Positions 16,061 through 24,745 of a stretch of 34,394 nucleotides of DNA are shown here, in pieces. A model generated the notes under the pieces. It had not been told where the DNA came from. It saw nothing but the letters and a program-made list of their open reading frames with translations, and did not search any database. The position numbers and the translations under genes are program-made. Origin of the DNA: a virus. The DNA lies in the IMG/VR virus record IMGVR_UViG_3300017752_000067, positions 1 through 34,394 of that record; one strand, given 5' to 3'. Within the stretch, counting starts at the first letter, position 1. Each line of letters opens with the position of its first letter.

Positions 16061-16339
16061 ATGGAAAAATTTTTACAAATCCCAGTAACTAATGAGCAAA
16101 AACAAATTGTTTCAATACTGGACGTTAAATTAGTAGAACAAGCTTCTACAACAACAGTAACCTTAGCTTATGGTTCAGGTAAAGTAGTAACTATTACTCA
16201 CGCAGCATTGGCATCAGGCAGTGAAACAATGAGAGATGAAGTGCAATCAGCTATTGTATCAGCCCTTGCGACAGGTTGGACTTCAGTAGCAGTGGATTAT
16301 ATCCCAAGCAGTGCAGTTAGCGGAATCGCTATATCGTAA
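16061..16339 (+). CDS. Small candidate decoration protein, minimal paralogue
   Basis: 92 residues, beta strand then helix. The core TITHAALASGSETMRDEVQS (44-63) is clearly related to IKITHAAVAAGNEEMRDGFE in the next gene, as are the flanking KQIVSILDVKLVEQA (15-28 region) and the closing IPSS. It has its own promoter and is translationally coupled to its larger paralogue by TAATG. A small abundant protein beside the capsid gene, cut off by a strong terminator, suggests capsid decoration or head-fibre attachment. That role is inferred. Confidence 0.6.
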   Translation: MEKFLQIPVTNEQKQIVSILDVKLVEQASTTTVTLAYGSGKVVTITHAALASGSETMRDEVQSAIVSALATGWTSVAVDYIPSSAVSGIAIS

Positions 16340-16893
16340 TGTATAGTACTATGCAAAAATACGTTGAAGTCAAAGTTCAAGACACGGTCGCAACTGGAAC
16401 TACGACAGTAGACGAAACAGGTAACCTTGAGTTACAAGATGGCTCTGCTACTTTTACAGGTGGCGTAGTAAATGTTGGTGATGTTGTGCATGACACTTCT
16501 GATGACAGAATGTATACTGTTACTAATGTTGTAAACGCAAACACTTTAGCTTTAGTAGCTATTGGAGCTGCTTCAGGAACTGGTGTAGGTAATAGTAAAA
16601 ACTATATTGTATATTCAGCTACATCATCTTCTAAACAACTAATTGCTTCTGACGGAGTAGTTATTGTAGAAAATGCAGCTGCCGATCCAATTAATAGTGA
16701 AGTAAATATTCAGTATTGTGGAGTAAGTGGAATTGCAATCAAGATTACTCACGCAGCTGTTGCTGCAGGTAACGAGGAGATGAGAGATGGTTTTGAAGAC
16801 GCAGTTACTGCATCTTTAATTCAACCATGGCCTTTAGTAAAGTATTCTTGGGATGTGCCTTCCAGTTTAATATTGGAGGTTGCTAAAGTATAA
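16339..16893 (+). CDS. Candidate decoration protein with inserted beta module
   Basis: 184 residues. The C-terminal part (about 97-184; KQLIASDGVVIVENA, ITHAAVAAGNEEMRD, VPSS) matches the whole of the preceding 92-residue protein. Between the first strand (KYVEVKV, 7-13) and KQLIAS (99) it carries an extra beta domain of about 80 residues (GSATFTGGVVNVGDVVHD, YTVTNVV, NYIVYSA) that resembles segments in the capsid protein and in the 323-aa ring protein. Coupled to the upstream gene and followed by a strong terminator. Virion surface role inferred. Confidence 0.6.
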   Translation: MYSTMQKYVEVKVQDTVATGTTTVDETGNLELQDGSATFTGGVVNVGDVVHDTSDDRMYTVTNVVNANTLALVAIGAASGTGVGNSKNYIVYSATSSSKQLIASDGVVIVENAAADPINSEVNIQYCGVSGIAIKITHAAVAAGNEEMRDGFEDAVTASLIQPWPLVKYSWDVPSSLILEVAKV

Positions 16894-16921
16894 TACTTTA
16901 TAAAACCTAACTAAAACTACA

Positions 16922-16954
16922 AGGGGCTACAAAAAAAGTAGCCTCTTTTTTTTT
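16922..16954 (+). terminator. Intrinsic terminator
   Basis: Stem AGGGGCTAC / GTAGCCTCT (9 bp with one G-U), loop of seven A, followed by an unbroken T9 run. This is the clearest terminator in the window, with a promoter box starting only 3 bases after it. Confidence 0.85.
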
Positions 16955-16956
16955 GT

Positions 16957-16964
16957 TATCTTTG
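16957..16964 (+). promoter_or_regulatory. Bacteroidota -7 promoter box (TATCTTTG)
   Basis: Perfect TAnnTTTG immediately after the terminator, 15 bases before the ATG at 16980. It would start the ring-nozzle-tail transcript with a very short leader. Confidence 0.7.
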
Positions 16965-16979
16965 TAAAAAATAAATTTC

Positions 16980-17951
16980 ATGATTAATTCTGTAAGAAAC
17001 ACGGTACTTGCTGTACTTAATAAAAATAACTACGGTTACCTTTCTCCTCAAGATTTTAATTTGTATTGCTTACAAGCTCAAATGGATTTGTTTGAGGATT
17101 ATTTTTACAATTATAATAACTGGATTGTTAGACAAGTTCAAGGTACTTCAGGAACAGGTTATGCAGATATTCTAAAAGGATTGGAAGAGGTTATAGATAC
17201 GTTTAGTATAACTGCTCCTTTACTTAATGAGAGTACTGCTGGTTTAACGGTAAGTAATTATACGTTACCAACTTTCGCTTTAAACGGAAGTGACTATTAT
17301 TTATTAAATAAAATATTAGTTTATCAAAAAATAAGATCAACTGGATCAACTACAGCAACTCAAGCTCCACTAAATCAACTTATTGATTCAGGAGCTACTT
17401 TTATAACAGATGGTGTTGTAACTGGTGATGTTGTTGGTTATATATCAGGTGGACTACCTTTTAATGCAGTAGTTGAACAAGTTACTTCAGAAACACAAAT
17501 TCAAATAAACGATACTAATTTAAATGCAGTAGGGATTGATTACAATATTTATGACTCGGAAATTTTGAAGGAAGCAGAAAAGGTTACTAATACTAAGATA
17601 ACAATGCTTAATAACTCACTGCTGACTAAACCAACCTTAACTTATCCAGCATATATTCAAGATGCAACAAGAGGAAAAATTTATCCGATAACTATAAATA
17701 AACAAGGTCAAATAGTTAGTCAATATATTAGATATCCATTTGAACCAAACTGGACTTATCTTGATACTTCAGGACAAGATCCGATATATAACCCAAGTGA
17801 TGCATTACATCAAGATTTTGAATTGCCTTTATCTGATGAACCTAATTTAGTAGCAAAAATATTACAGTATGCTGGAGTAGAAATTAGAGAAGGAGATGTG
17901 GTTACGTTTGCACAAGGAGAAGAATCATTAGATACACAAGAAACAAGTTAA
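16980..17951 (+). CDS. Ring / head-tail connector protein 1
   Basis: 323 residues. The N-terminus (SVRNTVLAVLNKNNYGYLSPQDFNLYCLQAQMDLFEDYFYNYN, positions 4-46) has the pattern I associate with ring proteins of crAss-like and related phages, helices that stack under the portal. Residues about 119-193 form a beta module (SGATFITDGVVTGDVVGY, VVEQVTS, DYNIYDSE) similar to one in the decoration protein. A helix (EILKEAEKVTNTKITMLN) and a beta-type C-terminus with YIRYPFEPNWTYL follow, ending in an acidic tail. Its position directly before another ring protein and the nozzle supports a connector role. Confidence 0.65.
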   Translation: MINSVRNTVLAVLNKNNYGYLSPQDFNLYCLQAQMDLFEDYFYNYNNWIVRQVQGTSGTGYADILKGLEEVIDTFSITAPLLNESTAGLTVSNYTLPTFALNGSDYYLLNKILVYQKIRSTGSTTATQAPLNQLIDSGATFITDGVVTGDVVGYISGGLPFNAVVEQVTSETQIQINDTNLNAVGIDYNIYDSEILKEAEKVTNTKITMLNNSLLTKPTLTYPAYIQDATRGKIYPITINKQGQIVSQYIRYPFEPNWTYLDTSGQDPIYNPSDALHQDFELPLSDEPNLVAKILQYAGVEIREGDVVTFAQGEESLDTQETS

Positions 17952-17952
17952 G

Positions 17953-18876
17953 ATGGCATATATAAATCAATATCAATACTACACAAATAACAACACTAAT
18001 CCCAACGATGAAAACTGGGGTTCTTATCAATATATTTCTTTAGAAGATATCGTAAATAACTTTATGCTTATATATCAAGGGAATATGGAGTTGGTAAATA
18101 ATTTAAATAGATTTCAAGTTTTATTTCACGCTAAACGTGGTATACAGGAATTAAATTATGATGCTTTAAAAGAGATAAAAATTTTACAATTAGATATAGA
18201 TTCTAATTATAGATTTGTTTTACCTTCTGACTTTGTAAGTTGGGTAAGGGTTTCACAATGGAAAGATGGATTATTATATCCATTAACTGAAAATATACAA
18301 ACTAATTTTTCTGACGCATACTTACAGGATAATCAAGCTAATCTTTTGTTTGATCAAAACGGTAATGTGTTAAGGCCTCAAGATAGCCAATTAGATTTAG
18401 CCAGGATTCAAGGCGGTGCTAAAAGTATTTACTTAAACTCAGGAAGTCCATTTGATGGTCAAGAGGGATATTGTATTGATGGGTGTTGGTATTTTGATTA
18501 CCATATAGGAGCACGATTTGGTTTAAACACAGAGACAGCTAACGCTAACCCTACTTTTAAAATAGATAAAAAAGCTGGAGTTATAAATTTTAGTTCTACG
18601 GGAGGAGCAATATCAATAGTATTAGAATATATTTCAGACGGAATGGAAAATGGAGACGATGCTTCTGTAAGTTTGAATAAATTATTTGAAGAGTATATAT
18701 ATGCATATATAAGATATTCTATTTTGAACGGGAGACTTGGGATTTCTGAATACATAGTAAATCGTGCGAGAAAAGACAAATCATCTCTTTTAAGAAACGC
18801 TAAATTAAGATTAAGTAACATACACCCTGGTCGTCTTTTAATGAATTTAAGAGGTCAGGATAAATGGATAAAATAA
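17953..18876 (+). CDS. Ring / tail adaptor protein 2 (T7 gp11 / P22 gp4-like)
   Basis: 307 residues. The pattern HAKRGIQELNYDALKEIK then IDSNYRFVLPSDFVSWVRV (59-100) is that of podovirus adaptor/tail-tubular-A proteins: a helix bundle followed by a strand ending in LPxDF. A beta domain (about 120-220) and a helical C-terminus (LFEEYIYAYIRYSIL, basic NRARKDKSSLLRNAKLRL) follow, suited to wedging between subunits or contacting the portal. It precedes the nozzle gene by one base, as gp11 precedes gp12 in T7. Family assignment is by pattern and synteny. Confidence 0.68.
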   Translation: MAYINQYQYYTNNNTNPNDENWGSYQYISLEDIVNNFMLIYQGNMELVNNLNRFQVLFHAKRGIQELNYDALKEIKILQLDIDSNYRFVLPSDFVSWVRVSQWKDGLLYPLTENIQTNFSDAYLQDNQANLLFDQNGNVLRPQDSQLDLARIQGGAKSIYLNSGSPFDGQEGYCIDGCWYFDYHIGARFGLNTETANANPTFKIDKKAGVINFSSTGGAISIVLEYISDGMENGDDASVSLNKLFEEYIYAYIRYSILNGRLGISEYIVNRARKDKSSLLRNAKLRLSNIHPGRLLMNLRGQDKWIK

Positions 18877-18877
18877 T

Positions 18878-21800
18878 ATGCCAATAGTTAACACAAATTT
18901 TATTGCAGGACGAATGAATAAATCTGTGGATGAAAGACTTCTTCCACCAGGTGAATATGTAGATGCAATAAATGTTAGGCTGGGATCAACAGAAAACACT
19001 GAAATAGGAGCTGTAGAAAACTCAAAGGGAAACACATCTTTAACAACTTTAAGTTTTGGAGGTCAACCTTTATCTTCTTCAGCTACATGTTTAGGAGCTT
19101 TTGATGATGGTCAATTTGAAACTATGTATTGGTTTGTTCACGATCCAGCAAATCCTGTAGCTCAAGATAATGTTGTAGATATGATTGTATCATATAATAC
19201 TTCAAATAACCAATTAAGATATCATGTCATAACATTAAAAGTTTTAAAGTTTAATCCAGATTTTTTAATAACAGGAGTAAATAAAATAGAAAACTTGTTG
19301 CTTTTTACTGACGGTACAAATCCTCCCAGAAGAATTAACGTAAATTCAAATTATGATTATCCAACAGGAAACGTAGACGGCATTGAAGAAGAAGATATAT
19401 CTGTTGTTTTAAAACCACCAGGATTTGAAGATCAAACATCTACAGGAACATTACCTCTTTCAGCACCTACATTTCAATTAATAAATGCAGCTGGAGGACA
19501 AAATTATTTAGAGAATAGATTTGTAAGCTTTGCATATAGATATAGATACCTTAATAATGAATATAGTGCAACTTCTTTATTTAGTCTCCCTGCTTTTCAA
19601 CCTTCAAACTTTTTATTTAATACCAAAACTTATGATAATTCTGGTATGCAAAATAACTTTAATGCAGCTAAAATTCAATTTAGTACGGGTAGTGAAAGAG
19701 TTACACAAATTGATTTGTTATATAAAGACTCTAACACAAATAGCATTTATGTTATTGAAAGATTTAAAAAACAAGATTATGGTTGGGCAGACAATTCTCA
19801 ACAAGAATATATTTTTACTAATAGTAAAATATACTCTGTTATTGGAGCTGATGAATTATTAAGATTATACGATAATGTTCCTTTAAAAGCACAAGCCCAA
19901 ACAATAATGGGCAACAGATTAATTTATGGTAATTACACTGACAACTTTAATATAGAAAACATTAATGGTCAAACAATTCCATTAGATTTTTCAACAGCTC
20001 ATCTTGCTCAAACCTTAGATTTTAAAAATGTAGTATCACCAATATTTAGTACAGGAGTAAACTATACAATAAACCCCTCTACTACTACAAGTGTTCCAAA
20101 TTCCTTAGCTACGATAGAATTTGCAGATATAGAAAACCAATTAATAGTTGGAGCTCAGGTATCATTTGACATTAGGTTACAGCATGCATTGATAAACGGA
20201 ACAACAACAACTCCGTGTTATATCGCTAATGCTGGGTTTGCGAGTGCAGATACTTCTTTGAGTATTTCAATTACTCTTACTCAAAACTATACAAGTGTAT
20301 ATGATTTTGTAACTTCTTCAGATTTTGAAAATGCAATAGGTACAATAGAAGGAGTTAATTTCCAACCAATTGCTACAGCTGCAGCTGGGTTTTCTCTTAC
20401 TGATAAATTTAACGCTGCATTAGTTCCACCACAAATTACATGTGCTTTCACCAAACAAGTTAGTAGCATTACAAACGCTACAGCACAACAAGGTTTTGCA
20501 ATAGTAGCAACTCCTGGTTCAACAACGTTTACTTTACAGGCTTTGGCTATGAAGTATACAAATACTACCTCGAGTGTGGTCAGTGACATATATGAGTACT
20601 TTAGATTCTTAAGCTTTAGAATAGAGTTTAGTTCTGACACAAATAAAAACACTTTACACAGTAACAGGGATTTTGAAACGGGCATTGTATATATGGATGA
20701 ATATGCCAGGGCATCAACTGTTTTGGTTTCAGAGTATAATACTATTTATATTCCTGCTTCAGACAGTGTAAATAAAAATTCTATACAAGCAACTATAAAT
20801 AATTATGCTCCTACTTGGGCAACAAAATATAAGTTTGTTGTTAAACCAAGTAAAACAAATTATGAAACTGTTTACTCTAATTTCTTTTATACAAATCCTT
20901 TTGATAATGTAACTCATTTTAAATTAGAGGGTGATAATCAACAAAAAGTAAGAACAGGAGATAGGCTTATTGTTAAAAGAGACACAGGTGGTGCATTAAC
21001 ATCTTTAGTTGAAACCACTGTCCTTGGTGTAGAGGCTCAAAGTTCTGATTTTTTAAATGGAGCTCAAGAGCTTGGATCAAGTTCTGAACAATTACCTGGT
21101 CTTTATATGCAGCTAAAAGCTTCTAATTTTTCTATTGAAATTGCTGATGATGCTGTAGTTGATTACGGAGAAAGATCAAGGTCATCAAAAAGTGAGGATA
21201 CATGTAATAATGTTTGGGCGTTGTCTTATCCTTTATTTACATTTGATTCTACTGCAAATACAACTTCAAATTACGACATACCTGGAGGGTCAATAATAGA
21301 TTTTAAATTTGAATTTAATAGAGAAGCAGACTTTGGCCTTTTCAATAATAGTCCTAAAAGAACTTGGTTTGTTTCGGGTCAAGTTGTAGCATCAGAAAAT
21401 TATAATGATTTTCGGGATTTTTGGAATAATTCTAATATAGATTTGACAGCAGACAGTACTGATGGAACTGATCCACAATTTTTTTACAGCTCAACTGTTG
21501 CTCAACCTACGGGGTCTGGTATTGATCCTAACGTAGGTGGTAGTACTGGAACATATGACAGAGCTGGAGGAATTATTTGTAACGGTATTTTTAGTATGAA
21601 CTTTCAATTTATACAAGCAGTTACAGGAGATTCATCAAGCCCCTTATGGTTTGGAATCAGATGTGGAGGAATAGGAACAAACAGAAGAAAAAAACCAATG
21701 AGGGTTACTGCTGAAATAGTTGTTCAAAGGGCTAATTCAGTATTAGTTTTTGAAACACAACCAGCCGATGCAAATGAAGATATTTATTATGATGCTTCAA

Positions 21801-23677
21801 AAGCACTTTCGTTAGTAAGAGATGCAGGAACAGGATTTATGCTACACCAGTCTGACGGGAACGTTGACGCTGGCGATCAAAACCAAACAACAAGTCAACC
21901 TGCAATTGTAACTCTTGACTTTATGGATTGCTATACTTTTGGTAATGGAGTAGAAAGTTACAAATATTTAGACAGGATTGAGGGAAGATCTGTAGTTATG
22001 GGTCAGAGAGGACTGGCAGTATCAGAGCAAGATTTTAAAGAAACAAATCGTTTTGCAGATTTAACTTACAGTGGAATATATAGTAGTAATTCAGGAGTTA
22101 ATAACTTAAATGAATTTAATTTAGGATTAGCTAATTTTAAAACATTAGAAACTTCATTCGGACCAATACAATTATTGTTTGCAAGAGAAACAGATATTTT
22201 AACTTTACAGGAAGACAGAATTAGTTATGTGCTCGCTTCTAAAAATATTATTAGTGACTCTACTGGAGGAGGAGCTATTGTATCTGTACCTCAAGTTTTA
22301 GGAACTCAAATTGCTCGTGTAGAAGAATATGGAATAAGTTATAACCCAGAAAGCTTTGCTAATTATGGACCTTACTTTTATTTTACAGACACCAAAAGAG
22401 GAGCTGTAATAGAGCTTGTTGGAAATTCTACAAATGATAGATTAAGAGTAATCTCTGATTTGGGGATGAGGTCTTGGTTTAGAGATCAATTTAATTTTCA
22501 ATTAAACACACAAAAAATAGGCGGATACGATCCATACATGGATGAGTACGTGATTGGTACAAACTTAAATTCAGTACCCGTACCTAAACCAATATTAGAG
22601 TGTAATAATGAATTGAATTTTGAAAATCAATTATCATCCGATGTAATTGAATATCAATATGATTTTGGATTATTAATAGGTGATTCTAATATAGATTATA
22701 ATCTTAATAGCGGAAGTATAATTATACAAGTTCTGTGGAACGGAAATACATATAGTTCGGGGACTGTGAGTGGTAGTGGAACTTTTACATGGAGTAAAAC
22801 TTCTTCAACACCATCTACAGCTACTATAAAAATTACTCCTCAATCTACAGCTACTGGAAGTGTTACACCAAAATGTGTTGATTCAATTCCTATAACGGTT
22901 ATTAAATGTGTAATTAACTCTAACACACAGAGTGGAGAGACTATTCATGCTGAATATAGCTGGGCTGACACAACTTCAATTAGTCCTGTAGACAGTGACT
23001 TAGCTACTTTTGGTAATATCGATACCATATTTAGTTTGTATAGTTCTCAAACAGGAATTAGGTCACAAGGAACTTTCCCTTATAATGGTGTAAAATTTAC
23101 TATTAGAACTAATAAAGTAAACTTTGATACTTACGATTTTAGTTATCCGTCTGATAATTTTAAATATTTATCTTCAAACACTTTATATGCAAATACTCCT
23201 ACAGATGTAGCTGCTTTATTAGCTGCAGCTACAACTATACCAAACGGTGATGTAACTTCTCCAACTAATGCTATAAACCAAACTACTATAAATACCTTAA
23301 ATTTGCCTACAAATAATCAGTATTTATATGTAATATATGATTTAAGAACTATTTCTGCACAGCAATTGTGTTTTGACGCAACATCAGCAAGTGATGCGTG
23401 TTGTGTGTGTACATGGAGTTGTGTTTCGTTTGTAGCAAGTTCTTCGAGAGAAACAGCAGCGGAAGTTTGTAATTTGGTTTTAAGTAATACTTATTACCAC
23501 AATAATGGAAGTGGATTATTACCTATAGTTGGAAGTATTGTTTATACAAATTCAACTTGTGAAGATACCCTTTCTGGAACACCTAATGTTTTAGAGACTG
23601 GTTTTTATAAAATATCAGCTACTCAATACATGGAGATTGGAGCAAATGGACTTGTATTACAAATAAATAATTGTTAA
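18878..23677 (+). CDS. Tail nozzle ('muzzle') / DNA stabilisation protein
   Basis: 1599 residues, beta-rich throughout. The N-terminus (NFIAGRMNKSVDERLLPPGE, 6-25, then YVDAINVRLGS and GAVENSKGN) has the signature of nozzle proteins related to P22 gp10 and T7 gp12, in which a FxxGxN start is followed by a beta-propeller. Repeating propeller-like strands continue to about residue 1250 (ENLLLFTDGTNPPRRI, NRLIYGNY, KTLETSFGPIQLLFARETD, GPYFYFTDTKRGAVIEL). The C-terminal third (about 1240-1599) adds immunoglobulin-like and beta domains and a Cys cluster: Cys1508, 1509, 1511 and 1515, with a final Cys1599. It is far larger than T7 gp12 and close to crAss-like muzzle proteins. Expected role: closing the tail tube and holding the DNA. 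Confidence 0.72.
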   Translation: MPIVNTNFIAGRMNKSVDERLLPPGEYVDAINVRLGSTENTEIGAVENSKGNTSLTTLSFGGQPLSSSATCLGAFDDGQFETMYWFVHDPANPVAQDNVVDMIVSYNTSNNQLRYHVITLKVLKFNPDFLITGVNKIENLLLFTDGTNPPRRINVNSNYDYPTGNVDGIEEEDISVVLKPPGFEDQTSTGTLPLSAPTFQLINAAGGQNYLENRFVSFAYRYRYLNNEYSATSLFSLPAFQPSNFLFNTKTYDNSGMQNNFNAAKIQFSTGSERVTQIDLLYKDSNTNSIYVIERFKKQDYGWADNSQQEYIFTNSKIYSVIGADELLRLYDNVPLKAQAQTIMGNRLIYGNYTDNFNIENINGQTIPLDFSTAHLAQTLDFKNVVSPIFSTGVNYTINPSTTTSVPNSLATIEFADIENQLIVGAQVSFDIRLQHALINGTTTTPCYIANAGFASADTSLSISITLTQNYTSVYDFVTSSDFENAIGTIEGVNFQPIATAAAGFSLTDKFNAALVPPQITCAFTKQVSSITNATAQQGFAIVATPGSTTFTLQALAMKYTNTTSSVVSDIYEYFRFLSFRIEFSSDTNKNTLHSNRDFETGIVYMDEYARASTVLVSEYNTIYIPASDSVNKNSIQATINNYAPTWATKYKFVVKPSKTNYETVYSNFFYTNPFDNVTHFKLEGDNQQKVRTGDRLIVKRDTGGALTSLVETTVLGVEAQSSDFLNGAQELGSSSEQLPGLYMQLKASNFSIEIADDAVVDYGERSRSSKSEDTCNNVWALSYPLFTFDSTANTTSNYDIPGGSIIDFKFEFNREADFGLFNNSPKRTWFVSGQVVASENYNDFRDFWNNSNIDLTADSTDGTDPQFFYSSTVAQPTGSGIDPNVGGSTGTYDRAGGIICNGIFSMNFQFIQAVTGDSSSPLWFGIRCGGIGTNRRKKPMRVTAEIVVQRANSVLVFETQPADANEDIYYDASKALSLVRDAGTGFMLHQSDGNVDAGDQNQTTSQPAIVTLDFMDCYTFGNGVESYKYLDRIEGRSVVMGQRGLAVSEQDFKETNRFADLTYSGIYSSNSGVNNLNEFNLGLANFKTLETSFGPIQLLFARETDILTLQEDRISYVLASKNIISDSTGGGAIVSVPQVLGTQIARVEEYGISYNPESFANYGPYFYFTDTKRGAVIELVGNSTNDRLRVISDLGMRSWFRDQFNFQLNTQKIGGYDPYMDEYVIGTNLNSVPVPKPILECNNELNFENQLSSDVIEYQYDFGLLIGDSNIDYNLNSGSIIIQVLWNGNTYSSGTVSGSGTFTWSKTSSTPSTATIKITPQSTATGSVTPKCVDSIPITVIKCVINSNTQSGETIHAEYSWADTTSISPVDSDLATFGNIDTIFSLYSSQTGIRSQGTFPYNGVKFTIRTNKVNFDTYDFSYPSDNFKYLSSNTLYANTPTDVAALLAAATTIPNGDVTSPTNAINQTTINTLNLPTNNQYLYVIYDLRTISAQQLCFDATSASDACCVCTWSCVSFVASSSRETAAEVCNLVLSNTYYHNNGSGLLPIVGSIVYTNSTCEDTLSGTPNVLETGFYKISATQYMEIGANGLVLQINNC

Positions 23678-23690
23678 TTAATTAAATAAA

Positions 23691-24734
23691 ATGGCACAAT
23701 TAGGAATATATTATTTTAACGGAACATCTTTTGCTACAGCTACGTCTGTGTTTACTGATGTGGCCTTAACTACTCTTGCCGCTGATGGATTTTATTCAAA
23801 TGCAGGAATTATAAGACAGCAATTAAACGGTATTTTGTTAAATGCACAGGATTGCGATAGCTGTGCTGTAGCATGTGGACAAGGTGTATCAGCTGCTATT
23901 AGTAATCAAAACGGAGTATTTAATGCTTCTGTAGATATTGCTAATGATATAGGAGCTGTAGTTATTTATGGTTATTGGGGTGCTGTAATTCCTGATGGAG
24001 TTGATATAACATATAACAATACTCATTATAACCGATGGACTGCAAAAGATAATCATAACGGAGTAACTTTAGTAGATGGAGGAGGAACTACTGTAGACTA
24101 TTCTGGTATTGGAAATCAAGGGACAAATTTACCAACGTATTTAGGAAATGAAAATTCTAATTTACTTTCTGATAGTCCTTATAATGGGTCTGGAGTATCA
24201 TGTCCAACTGTTGGAGGTCAAGCAGAAAATTATATTTACAATATTTCAAGTAATACTTATGTAGCTCAAAATACTTTTCAAAACATAACTGTAGCGAGTT
24301 CACAAATAGGCTTTGCTACAGATGCGTCAACGCCAAATTCACCAGCATTTACAGCTGTAATTCCTAAATCACAATTAACTCCAACTATAATTACTGTAGA
24401 TATATATGCACCAATGTGTGGTACTGCTTTTAATTGGGATTTATCATGCCCAATAACATTACCTTCTTGGGTTGCATCAACTGGTGGCCTTACTACTGCT
24501 TGTGCAACTGCATCACAAACTTATTATTTTGCACGTAATGCAACTTTTTCAGGAGGAAGTTTTACTGCTGATACCAATACAATCCCTGATATAGGTAATT
24601 TTGTTTTTACAACGTCTGATGGTTCTACGTACTTAAATGATACATCATCTACATTATATTATGTTATAAGCGGTCAAGCATTAGGCGTTAGAAACGGAGT
24701 GGTAATTTCAAAAGTTACATGTACATCACCATAA
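23691..24734 (+). CDS. Tail-tip protein with Cys-bearing N-terminal module
   Basis: 347 residues, beta-rich and Thr/Asn/Gly-rich. The first 62 residues (YYFNGTSFATATSVFTDVAL, GFYSNAGIIRQQLNGILLNA, then Cys55, Cys58 and Cys62) resemble the last about 60 residues of the nozzle protein. Residues 66-240 look like an extended beta domain containing an NHNGVTLVDGGGTTVDYSG stretch. A second half carries scattered Cys and ends with YYVISGQALGVRNGVVISKVTC. It sits 13 bases after the nozzle gene. A surface-exposed tail-tip or receptor-contact role is plausible but inferred. Confidence 0.55.
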   Translation: MAQLGIYYFNGTSFATATSVFTDVALTTLAADGFYSNAGIIRQQLNGILLNAQDCDSCAVACGQGVSAAISNQNGVFNASVDIANDIGAVVIYGYWGAVIPDGVDITYNNTHYNRWTAKDNHNGVTLVDGGGTTVDYSGIGNQGTNLPTYLGNENSNLLSDSPYNGSGVSCPTVGGQAENYIYNISSNTYVAQNTFQNITVASSQIGFATDASTPNSPAFTAVIPKSQLTPTIITVDIYAPMCGTAFNWDLSCPITLPSWVASTGGLTTACATASQTYYFARNATFSGGSFTADTNTIPDIGNFVFTTSDGSTYLNDTSSTLYYVISGQALGVRNGVVISKVTCTSP

Positions 24735-24745
24735 ATAAATAAAAT

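Noticed and set aside
19530-19862. Plus-strand 110-codon frame inside the nozzle gene
   Set aside because: Out of frame within a well-supported gene; Ile/Leu-rich composition typical of a +1 shadow.
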